Virus record (IMG/VR): IMGVR_UViG_3300021356_000212
Span: 1-20,726 of that record
Length of the DNA stretch: 20,726 nucleotides
Source of the DNA: a virus
Strand: one strand, 5' to 3'
Part shown: positions 20,557 through 20,726 of the stretch, one piece after another
How the letters are laid out: every line of letters begins with the position of its first letter
Numbering within the stretch: position 1 is the stretch's first letter
The notes under the pieces: generated by a model
The model's database searches: none
What the model was told of the DNA's origin: nothing
What the model saw: only the letters and a program-made list of their open reading frames with translations
Translations under genes and position numbers: made by a program

Positions 20557-20726
20557 TCAACCCCTCACAACGCGAACTTGATACGAGCCACTGCCGCCCA
20601 AACAATAAGCCCCGAGATAAGACTGAAGCCAAGGATAAACGTCGAATACGTTATTAACAGTTCCAGTAGCCTGACTAGAAGTGTTGTACTTGACTTCCAT
20701 CTCTCCGAGCTTGACGGACTCGTAAA
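20557..20726 (-). CDS. Head-tail adaptor (gp6-like), C-terminal part only
   Basis: The gene enters from the right edge; the last 55 residues are visible and end at TGA 20559-20557. The visible part reads ...YESVKLGEMEVKYN, a Ser/Thr stretch, then NVFDVYPWLQSYLGAYCLGGSGSYQVRVVRG. The 'V..G.v...y.......vypwl..yL..y' pattern is the C-terminal end common in phage head-tail connector proteins, where the end fits into the portal wing. The next gene starts after a single base. An alternative minus frame through the same bases is also open but ends in a run of hydrophobic residues with no family resemblance, so I prefer this one. Confidence 0.65.
   Translation of the reverse strand, partial: YESVKLGEMEVKYNTSSQATGTVNNVFDVYPWLQSYLGAYCLGGSGSYQVRVVRG

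Noticed and set aside
20565-20726. Another open minus frame at the right edge with a hydrophobic C-terminal stretch
   Set aside because: The overlapping frame ending at 20557 gives a better connector-like protein and a tight junction with the next start.
1-20726. tRNA genes, CRISPR arrays, IS elements, att sites, integrase or lysis genes
   Set aside because: Looked for on both strands by eye and not seen; the NlpC/P60-like protein is taken as a tail component and not as an endolysin because of its position.

Overview
The window looks like the tail half of the structural region of a tailed phage or prophage with a siphovirus-type, non-contractile tail. Its host is most likely a marine unicellular cyanobacterium (Synechococcus/Prochlorococcus type). 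The siphovirus call rests on the gene order: head-tail adaptor and stopper, tail terminator, gp10-like protein, a gpG/gpT-type frameshifting chaperone pair, a 771-residue tape measure, gpL-, gpK- and gpJ-like tip proteins, then fibres. There are no sheath or baseplate-wedge genes. The cyanobacterial call is inferred from the style of the small secreted and fibre proteins, which resemble what I remember of marine cyanophage proteins. No host gene, integrase or att site is visible, so free phage and prophage cannot be separated.

Layout, read in the direction of transcription of the main minus-strand operon (right to left). At 20726-19274 lie the connector genes: a partial gp6-like adaptor, a stopper/closure protein, a tail terminator and an HK97 gp10-like protein. 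At 19245-18684 lie the tail assembly chaperone and its +1-frame extension. At 18656-16341 is the tape measure, started by GTG directly after a hairpin. At 16344-11197 are the tail-tip proteins: an L-like protein, an NlpC/P60-like protein that keeps its Cys but seems to lack the usual His, and a 1464-residue gpI/J-like protein. At 11197-9487 come an M-like minor tail protein and two tail-tube-like proteins, which sit downstream of J instead of upstream of the tape measure. At 9469-4305 are two large fibres, one repeat-rich and one with LamG, SPRY and triplicated C-terminal modules. At 4281-3080 are a fibre-assembly-like protein, two very small proteins and a short porin-like secreted protein. 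A strong intrinsic terminator at 3015-3054 closes this operon. Most junctions are TGATG, TAATG or ATGA stop/start overlaps, which implies translational coupling.

The left 3 kb is compact accessory DNA on both strands. A plus-strand set (1-1783) encodes three consecutive exported proteins joined by stop/start overlaps. It converges with, and overlaps by 80 nt, a minus-strand gene for a Pro-rich protein with one membrane segment (1704-2477). The start codon of that gene shares two bases (the palindrome CATG) with the start codon of a divergent plus-strand gene (2476-2790). The latter in turn converges by a 17-nt overlap on a 78-residue membrane protein (2774-3010), whose apparent Shine-Dalgarno lies in the 3' arm of the terminator hairpin. 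At least five products here (the exported trio, the porin-like protein and the membrane proteins) are aimed at the cell envelope, and none has a function I can assign with confidence.

No tRNA, rRNA, CRISPR array or insertion sequence was seen, and no stretch longer than about 30 bases is free of coding sequence except around the terminator.
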